64,000 bases of DNA, taken from assembly GCF_024198235.1 (NCBI RefSeq), contig NZ_JAKCFB010000005.1, positions 124,001 to 188,000 of the forward strand. The letters run 5' to 3'. The notes under the pieces were generated by a model, which was not told the origin of the DNA, did no database searches, and was given only the letters and a program-made list of their open reading frames with translations. The stretch comes from Myxococcus dinghuensis. GTDB taxonomy: Bacteria > Myxococcota > Myxococcia > Myxococcales > Myxococcaceae. The position numbers and the translations under genes are program-made. This document shows, one piece after another, positions 62,680 through 64,000 of this stretch; within the stretch, counting starts at the first letter, position 1, and every line of letters begins with the position of its first letter.

Positions 62680-63138
62680 TCAGGCGTCGAATCGCGACGG
62701 CGGAAGGCGGTCCTCCAGCGCCGCGATCAGCTCTTCGAAAACAGCCTTGCGGGCGAAGAGATGCCGGGTGACGAGCACGCGGCCCTCTTCCTTCAGGAAC
62801 AGACCGAGCACGTCTCCCCTCCGGCCGAGCCGGCGCACGGAATCAATCTGGCCCCAGTGCAGGTCCAGCTCGCGGGCGCTGAAGGGACGGGCCACGCGCA
62901 CGCCGCGCGTGTCGAGCGTCACGCCCCACCCCGAGCGGGGCCGCAGCCGGTGGAAGGCGAGCAGGAAGGCCAGCATCAACCCCAACGAGACGCCGGCGCG
63001 GGCCATGGCGAGGGTGCCGCCGCCGGAGCGCGCGTCCGCGAGGGCCCAGGCCGTCAGGACCGCCAGGACGCACGCGCCCAGGAACAGGCCGATGCGGGTG
63101 GCACGGGGGTCGAAGGCGTAGAAGCGGGGGCTGCTCAT
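62680..63138 (-). CDS. Small membrane protein with PH-like domain
   Basis: A 152-residue protein. Two N-terminal membrane spans (IGLFLGACVLAVLTAWALAD, AGVSLGLMLAFLLAFHRL) are followed by a PH-like beta fold (GWGVTLDTRGVRVARPFSAR). The fold continues with ELDLHWGQIDSVRRLG and ends in FEELIAALEDRLPPSR. Function unknown; it precedes gyrB on the same strand but has no operon link, as gyrB has its own promoter. Confidence 0.75.
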   Translation of the reverse strand: MSSPRFYAFDPRATRIGLFLGACVLAVLTAWALADARSGGGTLAMARAGVSLGLMLAFLLAFHRLRPRSGWGVTLDTRGVRVARPFSARELDLHWGQIDSVRRLGRRGDVLGLFLKEEGRVLVTRHLFARKAVFEELIAALEDRLPPSRFDA

Positions 63139-63237
63139 GTGTGCGGACGCACCCTAGCCGTCCTGGAGGACGAGCGCGCGGTTTTGCTCGGGGGCTGTTC
63201 GAAGCCCGGCGCGCCCGCCCTACGCTGGGCGCGCCCC

Positions 63238-63990
63238 ATGACCGATGCCGAACTGAACCAGCGCCTGCTCACCAACGTCATCGCCTTCAAGCACCTGCAG
63301 CGGGAGCGGGGGCTGCTGACGCACTGGGGGCGTCCGGGACTGGACGCCTTCGCCCTGCCCGGCCACCCCGCCGAGGCGCACTTCCAGCAGGCCTACTTCG
63401 CGGACGCGGGCGCGCTGGAGGCGGGCCTGCCCGCGCTGGCGGACTTCTACCAAAGCCAGGGCGTCACCGCCTGGCGCGTCGCGGTGACGCCGGGCCAGGA
63501 GGCCGGGGCCCCGGTGCTGGAGGCCGCGGGCTACCGCCCCGACAACCGTCTCCCCGGCATGGGGCTGGCCCTGGCGGACGTGCCCGACGCCCCGCCCCGC
63601 CTCGCGCTGGACACGCCGGACACCCAGGACGTGCTGGTGGACCTGAACATCCGCGTGTGGGGGAAGTGGGACGACATCCTCACCGTGTGGAAGCGCCCGC
63701 CTCGCCTGCCCGTGCACACGTTGGTGGCGCGCGAGCAGGGGGTCCCCCTCGCCTGCGGCTTCTCGCTCGACGTGGACGACACCGCGGGCGTGTACATGGT
63801 CGTCACCGCGCCGGAGGGGCGGGGACGGGGGCTCGCCTCGGAGGTGATGAAGGGGCTGCTCTGCGGCGCCCGCGCGCGGGGCATGGCGGCGTCCGTCCTC
63901 CAGGCCACCGAGGAGGGCCGCGGCGTGTACCGGCGCCTGGGCTACCGCGAGCTGGGCGACCTGGAGAACTGGGTGTTCCGCGTGCCGTGA
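63238..63990 (+). CDS. GNAT-family N-acetyltransferase
   Basis: A 250-residue protein with a C-terminal GNAT fold: AGVYMVVTAPEGRGRGLASE (acetyl-CoA loop R-G-x-G-L/A) followed by GMAASVLQATEEGRGVYRRL and GYRELGDLENW. The N-terminal half (about 1-130) may be a degenerate second GNAT lobe (FADAGALEAGLPALADFYQS). Start ATG 63238, 99 bases from the divergent PH-like gene. The gene ends 10 bases from the window end. Confidence 0.84.
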   Translation: MTDAELNQRLLTNVIAFKHLQRERGLLTHWGRPGLDAFALPGHPAEAHFQQAYFADAGALEAGLPALADFYQSQGVTAWRVAVTPGQEAGAPVLEAAGYRPDNRLPGMGLALADVPDAPPRLALDTPDTQDVLVDLNIRVWGKWDDILTVWKRPPRLPVHTLVAREQGVPLACGFSLDVDDTAGVYMVVTAPEGRGRGLASEVMKGLLCGARARGMAASVLQATEEGRGVYRRLGYRELGDLENWVFRVP

Positions 63991-64000
63991 GGGGGCCGGC

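Overview
The window is a GC-rich chromosomal segment of a delta-proteobacterial type, most likely a myxobacterium (Myxococcus, Corallococcus or Pyxidicoccus). The evidence is very high third-position GC, a PEGA-type Ser/Thr protein kinase, many lipoproteins, an ETF:menaquinone-oxidoreductase-like Fe-S protein, paired exbD genes with an Oar-like TonB-dependent receptor, and a gyrB whose neighbours are not dnaA, dnaN or recF. The genus is an inference from gene content; no species is claimed. There is no transposase, integrase, phage gene or CRISPR array.

Region 1 (1-8.2 kb): a CotH-kinase-like secreted protein, then a tight five-gene operon: MoxR-type AAA ATPase, unknown protein, HEXXH metallopeptidase fused to a vWA domain, charged coiled-coil protein, and phenylacetate-CoA-ligase-like adenylating enzyme. 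All four junctions between the five genes are GTGA, ATGA or TGATG overlaps, so their products are probably made in fixed ratios. This is my first candidate for an undescribed system. Region 2 (8.2-11.5 kb): a DUF4118/PAS/GAF sensor histidine kinase and an aldo/keto reductase. Region 3 (11.5-15.6 kb): a divergent small cluster of a radical SAM enzyme, an asparagine-synthetase domain lacking the glutaminase half, an MGT-type glycosyltransferase, and a sugar-kinase (ASKHA) protein whose motif order looks circularly permuted. This is the second candidate, probably a specialised-metabolite pathway.

Region 4 (15.7-18.2 kb): two tandem HtrA-type proteases without signal peptides, and an orphan GspG-like protein. 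Region 5 (18.3-24.5 kb): HAD phosphatase, flippase-like membrane protein fused to an APH-type kinase, nucleotidyltransferase, GT2 glycosyltransferase and a GT-C-like membrane protein, probably for a cell-surface glycan or glycolipid. Region 6 (24.5-32.5 kb): UBP zinc finger, MFS exporter, acetyltransferase, a redoxin-dsbD thiol operon, a vWA protein and two small conserved-looking proteins. Region 7 (33-39.5 kb): the Fe-S oxidoreductase, ankyrin protein, beta-propeller lipoprotein, an archaemetzincin with a substituted catalytic Glu, tRNA-Gln(TTG), and an RbfA-like/rtcB operon in which rtcB carries a single-base frameshift.

Region 8 (40-50.8 kb): FAD disulfide oxidoreductase, small unknown protein, GT87-like mannosyltransferase, then tonB-exbB-exbD-exbD-TonB-dependent receptor-beta-helix lipoprotein, an energised outer-membrane uptake unit. 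Region 9 (50.8-64 kb): a decayed fic gene with its catalytic core deleted, an AT-hook protein, a metallophosphoesterase operon, a Ser/Thr kinase, a PaiB-like protein, a lipoprotein, gyrB with a recognisable promoter, a small PH-like membrane protein and a terminal acetyltransferase. Strong inverted repeats, probably terminators, separate most transcription units.
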